Assembly: GCF_001563285.1 (NCBI RefSeq)
Contig: NZ_CP005188.1
Span: 315,501-379,500, forward strand
DNA from: Sphingobium sp. MI1205
Lineage (GTDB): Bacteria; Pseudomonadota; Alphaproteobacteria; Sphingomonadales; Sphingomonadaceae
Reading direction: 5' to 3'
DNA length: 64,000 nucleotides
The notes beneath the pieces are model-generated. The model saw nothing but the letters and a program-made list of their open reading frames with translations. It made no database searches and was not told the DNA's origin. The translations under genes were made by a program, and so were the position numbers. Each line of letters starts with the position of its first letter. Position 1 is the stretch's first letter. Shown here piece by piece: positions 53,161-62,972 of the stretch.

Positions 53161-55791
53161 ATGTCTTTTGGAAAATTCCTGCCCCTGATGCTGGCGGCTG
53201 CGCCGCTGGCCCTGATCCAGCCTGCTCTGGCGCAGGCCCCCGCTGGCCCCGCGCCGGGGATCACGACGCAATTGCCGCGTGGCGCGGCGCCCAGCCATTA
53301 TGCGATCGAGGTGACGCCGGACGCCCCGAACCTGAAGTTCACGGGCAAGGTGACGATCGACGTCGCCATCGCCCAGTCCATGCCGGTGCTGGTGCTGAAC
53401 GCCGCGGACCTGACGATCAGCGATGTCAGGCTGACCCCGGCGAAGGGCAGGGCGGTGAAGGGCACGGCCAGGATCGACGCGGCCGCGCAGACGGTGACGC
53501 TGGATTTCGGCAAGCCGCTCGCGCCGGGCAATTACAAGATCGACATCGCCTATGCCGGGGTCATCAATACCCAGGCGAATGGCCTGTTCGCGCTGGATTA
53601 CACCGACAATGAGGGCAAGGCGAAGCGCGCGTTGTTCACCCAGTTCGAAGCGCCCGATGCGCGGCGGTTCGTGCCGAGCTTTGACGAGCCGAGCTACAAG
53701 GCGACCTTTGGCCTGTCCGCCATCGTGCCGACGGGGCAGCTGGCGGTCAGCAACATGCCGGTCAAGGAGTCGCGGGATCTGGGCGGCGGCAAGACGCGGG
53801 TGACATTTGGCAGCAGTCCCAAAATGTCGTCCTATCTGCTGTTCTTCGGCCTGGGCGACCTGGAACGCGCGACGAAGATGGCGGGCGCGACCGAGGTTGG
53901 TGTGATTACCGGCAAGGGGAATACGGGGAAGGCGCAGCTGGCGCTGGATGCGTCGGTGGCGATCCTGCCCTGGTTCAACGATTATTTCGGCGTGCCCTAT
54001 CCCCTGCCCAAGCTCGACAATGTCGCGGGGCCGGGGCAGAGCCAGTTTTTCAGCGCCATGGAGAATTGGGGCGCGATCTTCACGTTCGAGCGGGCTTTGC
54101 TGGTCGATCCGCGCTTTACGTCGGAAGGAACGCGGCGGACCATCTATTCCATCGTCGCGCATGAAATGGCGCATCAATGGTTCGGCGACCTTGTCACAAT
54201 GGCCTGGTGGGACGACCTGTGGCTGAACGAAGGGTTCGCCAGCTGGATGGCGACCAAGGTAACGGACAAGCTGCAACCCGAATGGGAAATGCTGCTGACC
54301 CGCGTGGGCGGGCGCGAGCGGGCGATGGCGCTCGACGCGCTGGCGACGACGCATCCGGTGGTGCAGAAGATCAATACCGTCGAAGAGGTGAACCAGGCGT
54401 TCGACGACATCACCTATGAAAAGGGTGAGGCGGTCATCACCATGCTGGAAGGCTTTGCCGGCGAGGATGTGTGGCGCGCGGGCATTCGCAGCTACATGAA
54501 GGCGCATGCCTATGGGAACACCGTGACCGACGATCTGTGGAAGGCGGTCGAGGGCGCGGGGGCGAACGGGCTGGTGACAATAGCGCATGACTTTACCAGC
54601 CAGCCGGGCATTCCGCTGGTGAAGGTGGAGAGCGCGCAGTGCAAGGGTGGGTCCACCGTGCTGGCATTGTCGCAGGGCGAGTTCAGCCGCGACCGGAAGG
54701 ACAAGACGCCGCTCAAGTGGAACGTGCCGGTGATGGCGCAGACCATCGGCGGCGCGCCGCAGCGGCTGATCCTGAACGGCACGGCTTCGGTCACGCTGCC
54801 GGGATGCGGGGCCTATGTCGTCAATGCGGGGCAGACGGGCTATTATCGCTCGCTCTATCCGCAGGCCAATGTGAACGCGCTGGTGAAGGACTTCACCCGG
54901 CTGTCGTCGATGGACCAGATCGGGCTGCTGGCGGATAATTTCCAGCTGGGGCTGGGCGGTTACCAGCCGATCGGGGTGGCGCTGGACATGGTGGACGCAG
55001 TGCCCGTCAGCGCAAGCCCGGCGGTGCTGGCGGAGGTGCCCGATTATCTGGGCAGCGCTTACCACATGCTGGAAAGCGACAAGGCGGGCCAGGCGCGGGT
55101 CGCGGCCTATGCGTCGCGCAAGCTGGGGCCGGTGCTGGCGGATGTCGGTTTCGACGCGAAGGCCGGGGAAGGGCCGCAGGTGCCGGTGCTGCGGTCGGCG
55201 CTGGTGGCGACGCTGGGCGACATGGGCGACAAGGCGGTTGTGGCGGAAGCGGCGCGGCGCTTTGCGCAGCCCGCGCTGCTCGACGGGCCGCTGCGCAATG
55301 TGTGGCTGAGGATCATCGCGCAAAATGCGGACGGCGCGACATGGGAAAAGCTGCGCGCCATGGCCAATGGGGCGAAGAGCGACCTGGAGAAGAGCACGCT
55401 GTTCGCGCTGCTGGGCGCGGCGAAGGATGAGGGGCTGGCGCAGAAAGCGCTGGACCTGGCGATGACCGACGAGCCCGGCAAGACGACCAGCGCGGCGATC
55501 ATCTCCGCCGTGGGAGCGGAGCATCCGATGCTGGCGGTGGACTATGTATTGGCGCACCGGCAGCAATATGAGGCGCTGATCGACGTATCCGCCCGCAGCC
55601 AGGCGATCGCGCGGCTGGGCGGCGGATCGGCGGACCCGGCGATGGCGACGAAGCTGGACGCCTATGCCAGCCAGCATCTGACGCCGGAATCGCGCAAGGT
55701 CGTGGACCGGTCGATCTCCGCCATCAAGACGCGGATTGAGACGCGGGCGCGGCTGAAGCCCGATCTGCTGGCCTGGTTCGCGAAGAAGTGA
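53161..55791 (+). CDS. Exported M1 family aminopeptidase
   Basis: 876 residues from the ATG at 53161, where a signal peptide starts (KFLPLMLAAAPLALIQPALAQA). The exopeptidase motif is SAMENWGA and the zinc site is HEMAHQWFGDLVTMAWWDDLWLNEGFASWM. A C-terminal ERAP1-like helical domain fills the rest. Removes N-terminal residues from peptides in the periplasm. Followed by a strong hairpin. Confidence 0.93.
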   Translation: MSFGKFLPLMLAAAPLALIQPALAQAPAGPAPGITTQLPRGAAPSHYAIEVTPDAPNLKFTGKVTIDVAIAQSMPVLVLNAADLTISDVRLTPAKGRAVKGTARIDAAAQTVTLDFGKPLAPGNYKIDIAYAGVINTQANGLFALDYTDNEGKAKRALFTQFEAPDARRFVPSFDEPSYKATFGLSAIVPTGQLAVSNMPVKESRDLGGGKTRVTFGSSPKMSSYLLFFGLGDLERATKMAGATEVGVITGKGNTGKAQLALDASVAILPWFNDYFGVPYPLPKLDNVAGPGQSQFFSAMENWGAIFTFERALLVDPRFTSEGTRRTIYSIVAHEMAHQWFGDLVTMAWWDDLWLNEGFASWMATKVTDKLQPEWEMLLTRVGGRERAMALDALATTHPVVQKINTVEEVNQAFDDITYEKGEAVITMLEGFAGEDVWRAGIRSYMKAHAYGNTVTDDLWKAVEGAGANGLVTIAHDFTSQPGIPLVKVESAQCKGGSTVLALSQGEFSRDRKDKTPLKWNVPVMAQTIGGAPQRLILNGTASVTLPGCGAYVVNAGQTGYYRSLYPQANVNALVKDFTRLSSMDQIGLLADNFQLGLGGYQPIGVALDMVDAVPVSASPAVLAEVPDYLGSAYHMLESDKAGQARVAAYASRKLGPVLADVGFDAKAGEGPQVPVLRSALVATLGDMGDKAVVAEAARRFAQPALLDGPLRNVWLRIIAQNADGATWEKLRAMANGAKSDLEKSTLFALLGAAKDEGLAQKALDLAMTDEPGKTTSAAIISAVGAEHPMLAVDYVLAHRQQYEALIDVSARSQAIARLGGGSADPAMATKLDAYASQHLTPESRKVVDRSISAIKTRIETRARLKPDLLAWFAKK

Positions 55792-55799
55792 GACTGTTC

Positions 55800-55824
55800 C
55801 CCCTCCCTTCGGTGAAGGGAGGGG
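55800..55824. terminator. Bidirectional hairpin terminator
   Basis: CCCCTCCCTTC, loop GGT, GAAGGGAGGGG: a perfect 11-bp stem between the convergent aminopeptidase and phytase genes. There is no strong U-run on either side. Confidence 0.6.
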
Positions 55825-55834
55825 ATGTCCTTGC

Positions 55835-56923
55835 CTAGCGAAGGCCGAGCGCCGTGGCGATATCGTCCCAGGCGACCAGTTTGAAATTCTGCGCCGCCGC
55901 GGCGTTGTGGCCGTCCTGCGCGACGAAGAGGCCGCCGGGATAGGCTGGCCCGAAGTCTCCCAGCATCAGGTCGATGCCATCGGTTTCTTCCGCCCCGCCG
56001 ATAGCGCCCGCGCCCACGCGGAAGCGTCCGGCATAGCTGTCGTCGCTCAGCCGGTAGGCGACATAGGCATTGTCGCCCTGGCTGGAGACGAGGACATAGC
56101 CATCCTTCTCCCCGATGGGCGCGATGGCGACGCCTTCGGCATCGGCGACCAGGTTCCTGCCATCGGCCGCCGCGATCATGGTCGGGGTGGTGGAGCCGGT
56201 AGCCCGCGCGTCGAAGCGCCACAGCCCTGCATCTTCCTCCGCCACGTACAGGATGCCCGTGCGGTCGTCGGCGGCGCAGCCTTCCGACTGGGAGGCGAGC
56301 TTCATGGAGCGGACCATGCGTGCAGTGGGCGCCGCGCCAGCGGTGTCGAGCGCGATCTGATTGATCGTGCCGTCCTTCAGGACGATGAAGGCGTAGGTGG
56401 TGGCGGCGTCCCTGTAGAGGCAGATGCCGTAGGCCTCGCCCTTCCCGCCGTCGATCTTGCCGAGGGCGGTGAGTTTGGATGTCGCAGGGTCGAGAAGGAA
56501 GAGCGCCACCTTTGCATTGGCAAGGTCGTTGCGGTCGCTGGCTGCGACCAGAATGCCCTTCCGGCCATTGATGACGACATCGTCGCGCAGGTCGACATTG
56601 TTGACCCGGCCAGCGTCCAGGAAATCGCGCGTCCTGCCGTCGAGGCCGTAGACGTAGAGTCCGGCCTTCTTGTCGGTGCCGACGATCAGACTCTGCGCCG
56701 GGTTGGCGGCATTGCGCCAGATCGCAGGATCGTCCGCCGCGTCCGCATTGGCCGTGCCCACGGGCACGGTTTCACCCCGCGCGGTGACTGCGACGGCGGG
56801 GGAGGCGTTGGCGATACGCGTGGCCAGCGGGACTTCCCGTTCTACCGACGCGCAGGCGGATAGTGTAATAAAAGTGAAACCTATAAGCGTTGAATTGTAA
56901 TATTTATTACATAATGCAATCAC
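55835..56923 (-). CDS. Beta-propeller phytase, lipoprotein
   Basis: 362 residues from a GTG with AGGAGG five bases upstream, chosen over a longer TTG-started frame. LIGFTFITLSAC is a lipobox with cysteine near residue 24. The six-bladed propeller carries acidic calcium-binding pairs in DDPAIW, RVNNVDLRDDV, KGEAYGICLY, SEGCAADD, DAEGVAI, ETDGIDL. Releases phosphate from phytate at the outer membrane. The lead region before it is AT-rich. Confidence 0.88.
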   Translation of the reverse strand: MIALCNKYYNSTLIGFTFITLSACASVEREVPLATRIANASPAVAVTARGETVPVGTANADAADDPAIWRNAANPAQSLIVGTDKKAGLYVYGLDGRTRDFLDAGRVNNVDLRDDVVINGRKGILVAASDRNDLANAKVALFLLDPATSKLTALGKIDGGKGEAYGICLYRDAATTYAFIVLKDGTINQIALDTAGAAPTARMVRSMKLASQSEGCAADDRTGILYVAEEDAGLWRFDARATGSTTPTMIAAADGRNLVADAEGVAIAPIGEKDGYVLVSSQGDNAYVAYRLSDDSYAGRFRVGAGAIGGAEETDGIDLMLGDFGPAYPGGLFVAQDGHNAAAAQNFKLVAWDDIATALGLR

Positions 56924-57175
56924 CAATACCTCCTGACGGCTATTTATACCAAATAGATACAAGAGATAGTTGGTTGGTCAATTTATCAATTAAATAAGCC
57001 AAGGTGAATTTATGGGCAAAAACAGGCATATATGCTTGTCTGGGTATCGGTCGCGCTGTTTTCCGTTTCCGCTCATGATGAAGAATCACCTGCGCCGAAT
57101 GACGAGATTGCACGTTCCGCCAGACCGACGGCCAGAAGCAGGAGGGAAAGGGGCTGCTGGCGCGGCCCCTTTTTC

Positions 57176-59143
57176 TTATGCGAGCGGGACGCTGGCCCAG
57201 CGGCGCAGGCGGGCATAGAGAGCCGCTATGACACCGCCGAAGATCAACAGGGCGAGCGGCGCGGCAAAGGGATTTTCCGCCAGCAGCGCAAGCGGCGCGT
57301 CGCTGCCGGTTGCGGCGACGATCCCGGCGAAGGCGACCCCGAACAGGCTTTCGCCGACGATGAAGCCGGTCGCCATCAGCACGCCCATGCGTTCGGCAAA
57401 GTCGGGGTTGGCCTGACGCAGCGCCCAGCGATTGTAGAAATGGCCGATCAATGCGCCGACCGGGATCAGCAGGGTCAGCGCCATCGGCAGGTAGATGCCC
57501 ATGCCGACCGCGAGCGGGGGCAGGCGCAGCTTGCCCGCCTTGCCCAGCAGTTCGTCGATGACGACGACCACCGCCCCGATCAGCGCGCCGACACCGATCA
57601 GGTTCCAGTCGAGATCGCCGCCAAGCACGCCCTTTGCCAGCGCGGAGATCAGCGCGGCCTGCGGCGCGGGAAGCGCGGTGGCCTTGGCCCCCGGCGCGCC
57701 CGCAAAGCCGAATGCGTTGTTGAGCAGGTCCAGCACCGGCGGGATCACCAGTGCGCCGAAGATCACGCCCAGCACCAGCGCGAGCTGCTGCTTCCACGGC
57801 GTCGCGCCGACCAGTTGGCCGGTCTTGAGATCCTGAAGATTGTCGTTCGATATGGTGGCGATGCCAAAGACGATGGCGGTCACGAACAGGGCATAGGCGA
57901 TCAGCGCCTGCGACTGTTCGGGATCGCCGCCCGATCCGTAGATCGCCGCGAGGATCAAGGACGCGCCCAGCACGGCGAGGATGCCGACGCCCGAAATCGG
58001 GCTGTTCGACGCGCCGATCAGGCCCGCCATATAGCCGCACACCGCCGCGATCACTATCCCTGCGACCAGGATATAGGCGAGCGTCAGGGCGATGATCGGC
58101 ACCGGATTGAGGGCGATCGGCCCCCCTTGCGCAAAGTACCAGAGCAGGACGGCGATGGGGACGAGCGAGGCGATGATGGTGCCGCCGACGATGCCGATGG
58201 GCAGGTCGCGCTCCGTAAGTTCCAGCAGGCCGCCTTCGCCCGCGTTGCGCCGTCGCGCCGCCGCCATCGCGGATCGGATGCCGCTGACGATCGGGCCGAG
58301 GATCTTGAGCAGCGTCCAGATCGCCGCCACGCCGATCGTCCCGGCGCCGATGAAGCGGGCCTTCGTACGGAAGGTCGCGCCTACTATGTCCGCCAGCGCC
58401 GCGTCCGTGGGCAACGGGGCGGTGAGCCAAGGGACCAGGCCCAGCCAGCTGATGAGCAGGCCGACGAACATGGCGATACCGACCGACAGCCCGACCAGAT
58501 GGCCGACGCCGATCAACGCCATGGAAAAACTGGTCGAAAGGGATGTCGCGCCGCTGCCGAGCTTGAAGAAGGTGGCGGCTTCCTCTGCGATCAGCTTCGT
58601 CTTGGCGGTGATCGAAAAGGCGGCGGCGGCCAGCGCGCTTAGCATGATCGCCGCAAGGCCGCGCCTGTTCTCCTCAAGCCCCTCGCGCGAGCCTGCTCCA
58701 ACCTTGAGCACTTCGGCGGCGGCGACGCCTTCGGGATAGGGGAGGTCCGATCCGGTCACCAGCGCGCGGCGCAAGGGCACCGAATACATGACGCCCAATA
58801 TGCCGCCCAGCGCAATGGTGAAGGCGGAAAGCCAATAGGGAAAACCCTGCCACCAGCCGATGATGACCAAGCCCGGCAGCACGAAGATGATCGCCGAAAG
58901 CGTGCCCGCCGCCGAAGCGATCGTCTGTACGATGTTGTTTTCCAGAATCGTGCCGGTCGCGAACATGCGCAACACCGCCATGGATATGACGGCGGCCGGG
59001 ATGGAGGTGGCGAAGGTCAGCCCGATCTTCAGCCCAAGATAGACATTGGCGGCGGTGAAGAGCAGCGTGATGAGCGCGCCCAGAATGACGCCGCGTAGCG
59101 TCAGTTCCGCCATGGGCGTGGCTTTGGCCGAATCGGTGGTCAC
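57176..59143 (-). CDS. OPT family oligopeptide transporter
   Basis: 655 residues, GTG start after GGGGGAAG. About 16 hydrophobic segments. LTLRGVILGALITLLFTAANVYLGLK at the start, SIPAAVISMAVLR and the PYPEGVAAAEVLK motif are typical of prokaryotic OPT proteins. Probably imports oligopeptides or metal-peptide complexes; the nearby exported aminopeptidase may supply substrates, which is only suggestive. Confidence 0.9.
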   Translation of the reverse strand: MTTDSAKATPMAELTLRGVILGALITLLFTAANVYLGLKIGLTFATSIPAAVISMAVLRMFATGTILENNIVQTIASAAGTLSAIIFVLPGLVIIGWWQGFPYWLSAFTIALGGILGVMYSVPLRRALVTGSDLPYPEGVAAAEVLKVGAGSREGLEENRRGLAAIMLSALAAAAFSITAKTKLIAEEAATFFKLGSGATSLSTSFSMALIGVGHLVGLSVGIAMFVGLLISWLGLVPWLTAPLPTDAALADIVGATFRTKARFIGAGTIGVAAIWTLLKILGPIVSGIRSAMAAARRRNAGEGGLLELTERDLPIGIVGGTIIASLVPIAVLLWYFAQGGPIALNPVPIIALTLAYILVAGIVIAAVCGYMAGLIGASNSPISGVGILAVLGASLILAAIYGSGGDPEQSQALIAYALFVTAIVFGIATISNDNLQDLKTGQLVGATPWKQQLALVLGVIFGALVIPPVLDLLNNAFGFAGAPGAKATALPAPQAALISALAKGVLGGDLDWNLIGVGALIGAVVVVIDELLGKAGKLRLPPLAVGMGIYLPMALTLLIPVGALIGHFYNRWALRQANPDFAERMGVLMATGFIVGESLFGVAFAGIVAATGSDAPLALLAENPFAAPLALLIFGGVIAALYARLRRWASVPLA

Positions 59144-59207
59144 CAGCGTCTTCCCCCTGGGGCTGTGGTTTTACAAATGTCCGGTAATAATGTTGCTTGA
59201 CCGTGGA

Positions 59208-60038
59208 TCAATCGGAAAGTGAGGCGCTGCGTGCCACGGGGCCCGTCGTTACAGGCTGGCCCGCGACGGAAGCGGTCTCGCCGCGATCCAGCCAGCTATC
59301 GACCAGACGGGTCCAGCGGCTATAGCCGCGCGCATTCATGTGCAGGCCGTCGGGCCTGAACAGCGACGCGTCCGGCAGCCCGTCGCGGGCCAGCAAAGCG
59401 CTGCCGACGTCAAGATAGTCGAAGCGGCCGACGCGGCTGCGCGCGGCGACAGTCATGTTGACCGCAGCCATTTTGGGCCAGAGCGTCCAGCGGATCGGCG
59501 AGGGCTTGAGCGAGAGAAAGGCGATGCGCGATCGGGGATAATCGGCGCGCAATTTTTTCAGCAGCGCCAGCAGATCATGGGCGACCGCAGCAGGGGTCGC
59601 TCCGGCGGCGAGGTCATTTTCCCCCACATAGACCAGTATCGATCGGGGTGCGGCGTGCGGCAACAGGCGGGGATAATAATGGAGCACGTCCGGCGTGGTC
59701 GCGCCGCCAAAGCCGCGATTGACGGTGGCCTCGTCCGGGAAGCTGCCGCCTGTATTCCACAGCCGGATGCTTGAACTGCCAAGGAACAGGATGCCGTCGG
59801 GTGGACCGTCATTGGCTCCATTGGCCTTGGCAAAGGCGGCGATTTCATTGGAGAAGGGGAAAGCGGGATCAGCGTTGACGCGGGGCGCATCGGACGATCC
59901 GGGCGCGACCGATTGCGCTGCCGCCGTTCCCGGCGGGAGCAGCAGCGCGAGCGCAGCCAGCGCGATCCGCAGCGCCGGCAGGCGCTTGCCGGCACTAATG
60001 CCGATGGAGGGGGCGCAGCTGATATTTGCCGTTGGCAT
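59208..60038 (-). CDS. Exported SGNH/GDSL hydrolase
   Basis: 276 residues from the ATG at 60038, the first that leaves a plausible signal peptide (LRIALAALALLLPPGTAAA). Catalytic blocks: GILFLGSSSIRLW (block I serine), NRGFGGATT, YVGENDLAAG, and DGLHMNARGY (Asp-x-x-His). An esterase or lipase of unknown substrate, periplasmic. It overlaps the hspQ end by 44 bp, so a later start is possible. Confidence 0.8.
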   Translation of the reverse strand: MPTANISCAPSIGISAGKRLPALRIALAALALLLPPGTAAAQSVAPGSSDAPRVNADPAFPFSNEIAAFAKANGANDGPPDGILFLGSSSIRLWNTGGSFPDEATVNRGFGGATTPDVLHYYPRLLPHAAPRSILVYVGENDLAAGATPAAVAHDLLALLKKLRADYPRSRIAFLSLKPSPIRWTLWPKMAAVNMTVAARSRVGRFDYLDVGSALLARDGLPDASLFRPDGLHMNARGYSRWTRLVDSWLDRGETASVAGQPVTTGPVARSASLSD

Positions 60039-60366
60039 AGGTGCCGAACATGCCCGTGATGGCCGGGTGGTCCACAGGCTCTTCACTGTCGTCGGCGAGC
60101 AGATTCTGCTGGCTGACATAGGCGACATAGCTGGTTTCGCCATTTTCGGCGAGCAGGTGGTAGAAGGGCTGGTGCTTGTCGGGCCGGGACTGTTCGGGAA
60201 TGGCCTGATACCATTCCTCGCTGTTGGCGAAGACGGGATCAATGTCGAACACCACGCCACGAAAGCCGAAGCTGCGATGTTTTACGACATCCCCGATGCT
60301 GAAACGCGCGTGGACAACGGGCGGGGCGCTGATATCTGCTCCGAAAATTGCGGTAGTGTTGGTCAT
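59995..60366 (-). CDS. hspQ: Heat shock protein HspQ
   Basis: 123 residues from the ATG at 60366. ARFSIGDVVKHRSFGFRGVVFDIDPVF and HQPFYHLLAENGETSYVAYVSQQNLL are the HspQ/YccV pattern. Binds hemimethylated DNA and acts as a Lon specificity factor in enterics. It has an extended N-terminus of about 20 residues. Confidence 0.9.
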   Translation of the reverse strand: MTNTTAIFGADISAPPVVHARFSIGDVVKHRSFGFRGVVFDIDPVFANSEEWYQAIPEQSRPDKHQPFYHLLAENGETSYVAYVSQQNLLADDSEEPVDHPAITGMFGTYANGKYQLRPLHRH

Positions 60367-60489
60367 GATGGACAATTTAGGGCGCTTCCCTTTCGTTACA
60401 AGAAAAATACGGTCCAGCCCGCTTGGCAAGCCGACCATCATTCGCTAATGGCCGCCGCTCGACCGGGTCGGCGCATGCCGTCCTTCTGC

Positions 60490-60579
<90 letters not shown>

Positions 60580-60611
60580 CTTAGTCATCCAACCGGATCC
60601 AAGATCATCCA

Positions 60612-60637
60612 TAAAATCCCGTATTAACGGGATTTTA
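60612..60637. terminator. Terminator after tRNA-Ser
   Basis: TAAAATCCCGT, loop ATTA, ACGGGATTTTA: a perfect 11-bp stem with an internal TTTT in its 3' arm, 32 bp past the tRNA end. Confidence 0.8.
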
Positions 60638-60690
60638 GGTGATTCTCGTGTCCAAGCGCATCCAGCGATATCCAGTCCAAGCCAACGCTA

Positions 60691-60734
60691 TTTGGGGGCA
60701 TTTTGGGGGCATCGAATTGGAGATTTGGGGGCAT
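60691..60734 (+). repeat. Three phased 11-bp direct repeats before the integrase
   Basis: TTTGGGGGCAT begins at 60691, 60702 and 60724, so centres are 11 and 22 bp apart, one and two helical turns. The third copy overlaps the integrase ATG. They may be integrase arm-type binding sites or an autoregulatory operator. Confidence 0.75.
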
Positions 60735-62055
60735 GCTGACCGACGCGGCAATTCGCAAGGCTAAGCCCAAGGAAAAGGACTACAAGCTGGCCGACTCCGG
60801 GGGGTTGTACCTGTTCGTGACGAAAACAGGCCACCGTAGTTGGCGGCTCAAATACCGTTTCGCAGATAAAGAGAAGCGCTTGGTATTGGGAAGCTACCCC
60901 GATCTGTCGTTGGCCGAAGCCAGGGATCTGCGGGACGACGCCAAGCGGATGTTACGTGATGGCCGCGATCCAGTGGTCGAGGCGAAGAAGCGCAAGCTTG
61001 CCAACGTCGTTCAGATGGAAAACACGTTCGAGAAGGTGGGCCGGCAATGGTATGCCGACCAAGTGGCTCGCTGGAAGCCTGTCCACGCTGCGGACGTCAT
61101 CACCAGCCTGGACCGAGATATTTTTCCTGTCTTGGGAGGGCTTCCGATAACCGATATTGACGAGCCCCTCCTTCTCGCAACGCTTAAGAAGGTAGAAGGG
61201 CGAGGGGCCATTGAGACCGCGCACCGCTTGCTGCAGCGGTGTTCATCCATATTCAAATATGGCAAGGGCATTGGCGCCTGCCGTGAGAACCCTGCCGTTG
61301 ACATGAAGGTCAGCCTCAAACCGGTTCCGCCCGCACGCCGGTGGCCTGCGCTGACGGAACTAGATCAGCTTCAGGCTTTGATTCGCGCCGTAGATTGCTC
61401 CACTTCCCATCCGATTACCCGTCTTGCGTCGAGAATGATGGCGCTGACTGCTCAGCGACCAGGGATGATAAGAACCGCGCCTTGGAGCGAGTTTGAGGGG
61501 ATTGATTGGAACAAGCCTGATGAGATGGCGGATAAACCGCAGTGGCGTATCTCGGCTTCCCGCATCAAACTCGTGCTGGAACTCCGTGAAGATCAGGCGT
61601 TCGAGCACATCGTGCCGCTGTCGCATCAAGCTGTCGAGGTTCTGCATGTTGCTCGCCGTCTGTCGGGTAGAGGACCCTTGGTATTTCCAGGGGCGCGGAG
61701 CGGCTTGGAGCCGTTGAGTGAGAATGCCGTAGGATATTTGTACAATCGGATCGGCTACAAGGGACGCCACGTTCCGCATGGATGGCGTTCATCCTTTTCA
61801 ACTATGATGAATGGTCTTGCGGAGCGATCGCATCCAGGTTCAGACCGCCTCGTGATCGACCGCCTCATCATCGATTTGATGCTAGCGCACATCCCGGCAG
61901 GAATGTCGGGTAGCGAGCTGATATATAATCGTGCCGCCTACATGGAACGGAGAAGAGAACTCGTGCAACAATGGGCGGATATGTTGATGGGAGGTCAAGT
62001 TGCCGCCCGTGATCTTTTAGGGGGTATAAGGCGCTCAAAATCTAACACGCGGTGA
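60733..62055 (+). CDS. P4-type tyrosine integrase
   Basis: 440 residues from the ATG at 60733, where the family N-terminus (LTDAAIRKAKPKEKDYKLADSGGLYLFV) begins. DUF4102 arm-binding domain, core-binding domain, then the catalytic residues: arginine in TAQRPGMIRTAPW, HGWRSS, and the end motif with YNRAAYMERRR. Integrates at tRNA genes, here tRNA-Ser(CGA). Some catalytic motifs are weaker than usual (AQRPG for GLRPG). Confidence 0.92.
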   Translation: MLTDAAIRKAKPKEKDYKLADSGGLYLFVTKTGHRSWRLKYRFADKEKRLVLGSYPDLSLAEARDLRDDAKRMLRDGRDPVVEAKKRKLANVVQMENTFEKVGRQWYADQVARWKPVHAADVITSLDRDIFPVLGGLPITDIDEPLLLATLKKVEGRGAIETAHRLLQRCSSIFKYGKGIGACRENPAVDMKVSLKPVPPARRWPALTELDQLQALIRAVDCSTSHPITRLASRMMALTAQRPGMIRTAPWSEFEGIDWNKPDEMADKPQWRISASRIKLVLELREDQAFEHIVPLSHQAVEVLHVARRLSGRGPLVFPGARSGLEPLSENAVGYLYNRIGYKGRHVPHGWRSSFSTMMNGLAERSHPGSDRLVIDRLIIDLMLAHIPAGMSGSELIYNRAAYMERRRELVQQWADMLMGGQVAARDLLGGIRRSKSNTR

Positions 62056-62214
62056 TCAACTAATGCGGTGTGGGTCTCGCGATACTTGTCGAAGAATTTT
62101 TCGAGCTCCTTCTCGTCTGTGATCGGCTTTTTAGGGTCCAAACCCAATCAGCCTCTTGAAAATCTGCGCGCACATTGATTCAGGGAGTCTCCGCTGAAGC
62201 AGGAGGTCCCGAGG

Positions 62215-62643
62215 ATGTCGCGTTCATTGTTCTGGTTGTCGGATGAAGCGTGGGCTGTGATCGAGCCGCACTTGCCGAAGAACCAGCCTGGCGCGCGGCG
62301 GGTCGATGATCGGCGGGTGATCTCGGGCATCATTCACATGCTCAAGTGCGGTGGCCGCTGGGCGGACTGCCCGTCCGAATACGGCCCTGCGACAACAGTC
62401 TACAATCGCTGGAACCGGTGGAGCCGTCGGGGCATCTGGACCCGCATCCTTGCGGCATTGACCGAGGAAGGCTGGATTGCGGAAACCGGCCAGATCGACA
62501 GCAGCTACATCAAGGCCCACCGCTCTGCCGGTGGCGCAAAAGGGGGGCGCGAGCCAATGCCATTGGCATCTCGCGTGGCGGCCGGACGACGAAGATCCAC
62601 GCCCTTGTCGATGTCCTCGGGCGGCCTCTCCGCCTCGTCCTGA
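62215..62643 (+). CDS. IS5-type transposase, orfA
   Basis: 142 residues. RSLFWLSDEAWAVIEPHLP is the DUF4096 start typical of IS5/IS427; the conserved part continues through GQIDSSYIKAHRSAGGAKGG, containing the first catalytic aspartate. After the slippery run at 62538-62547 the zero frame loses the family sequence, so the functional product needs a -1 shift. Confidence 0.88.
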   Translation: MSRSLFWLSDEAWAVIEPHLPKNQPGARRVDDRRVISGIIHMLKCGGRWADCPSEYGPATTVYNRWNRWSRRGIWTRILAALTEEGWIAETGQIDSSYIKAHRSAGGAKGGREPMPLASRVAAGRRRSTPLSMSSGGLSASS

Positions 62644-62972
62644 CACCCGGCAATACATCCGATGTGAAGGGCGCGGACCTGCTGATTGGCGAAACCATTG
62701 GCATGAAGCGGGTGATCGCCGACCGTGGCTACGACGCAAACCGCATCAGGGCTGCCTTGCGCGAGCAGGGCACGATTCCGGTGATCCCCGGCCGTCGCAA
62801 TCGCAAGCGCCCGATCCAGTATGACGAACGCCGCTACAAGGACCGCTGGCGGGTCGAGGCAATGTTCTGTCGTCTGAAGGACTTCCGGCGCATCGCAACC
62901 CGTTACGACAAGCTCGCCAGGAACTTCCTATCAGCCGTAAGCCTCGCTGCCGCCGTGGCCTTTTGGCTGTGA
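62346..62972 (+). CDS. IS5-type transposase, orfB (expressed by -1 frameshift)
   Basis: The meaningful part starts after the A4G6 run near 62548: ARANAIGISRGGRTTKIHALVDVLGRP, then GDRGYDANRIRAAL-like catalytic region (ADRGYDANRIRAALREQGTIPVIPGR) and RYKDRWRVEAMFCRLKDFRRIATRYDK with the last glutamate. The bases before the run are out of frame and probably not used independently. Together with orfA it yields one DDE transposase of about 250 residues. Confidence 0.85.
   Translation: MRWPLGGLPVRIRPCDNSLQSLEPVEPSGHLDPHPCGIDRGRLDCGNRPDRQQLHQGPPLCRWRKRGARANAIGISRGGRTTKIHALVDVLGRPLRLVLTPGNTSDVKGADLLIGETIGMKRVIADRGYDANRIRAALREQGTIPVIPGRRNRKRPIQYDERRYKDRWRVEAMFCRLKDFRRIATRYDKLARNFLSAVSLAAAVAFWL

Noticed and set aside
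52972..55677. 901-residue open frame on the minus strand opposite the M1 aminopeptidase
   Set aside because: High-GC shadow: rich in Arg, His and Gln, no domain, and fully inside a gene with clear catalytic motifs on the other strand.
56940..58642. Two overlapping long frames (both strands) across the OPT transporter gene
   Set aside because: Both are Arg/Asp-rich shadows of a high-GC membrane protein gene; no start site or motif supports them.
59208..60260. Longer, 350-residue version of the SGNH hydrolase
   Set aside because: The extra N-terminus overlaps hspQ and is Ser/Pro-rich shadow sequence preceding a clear signal peptide.
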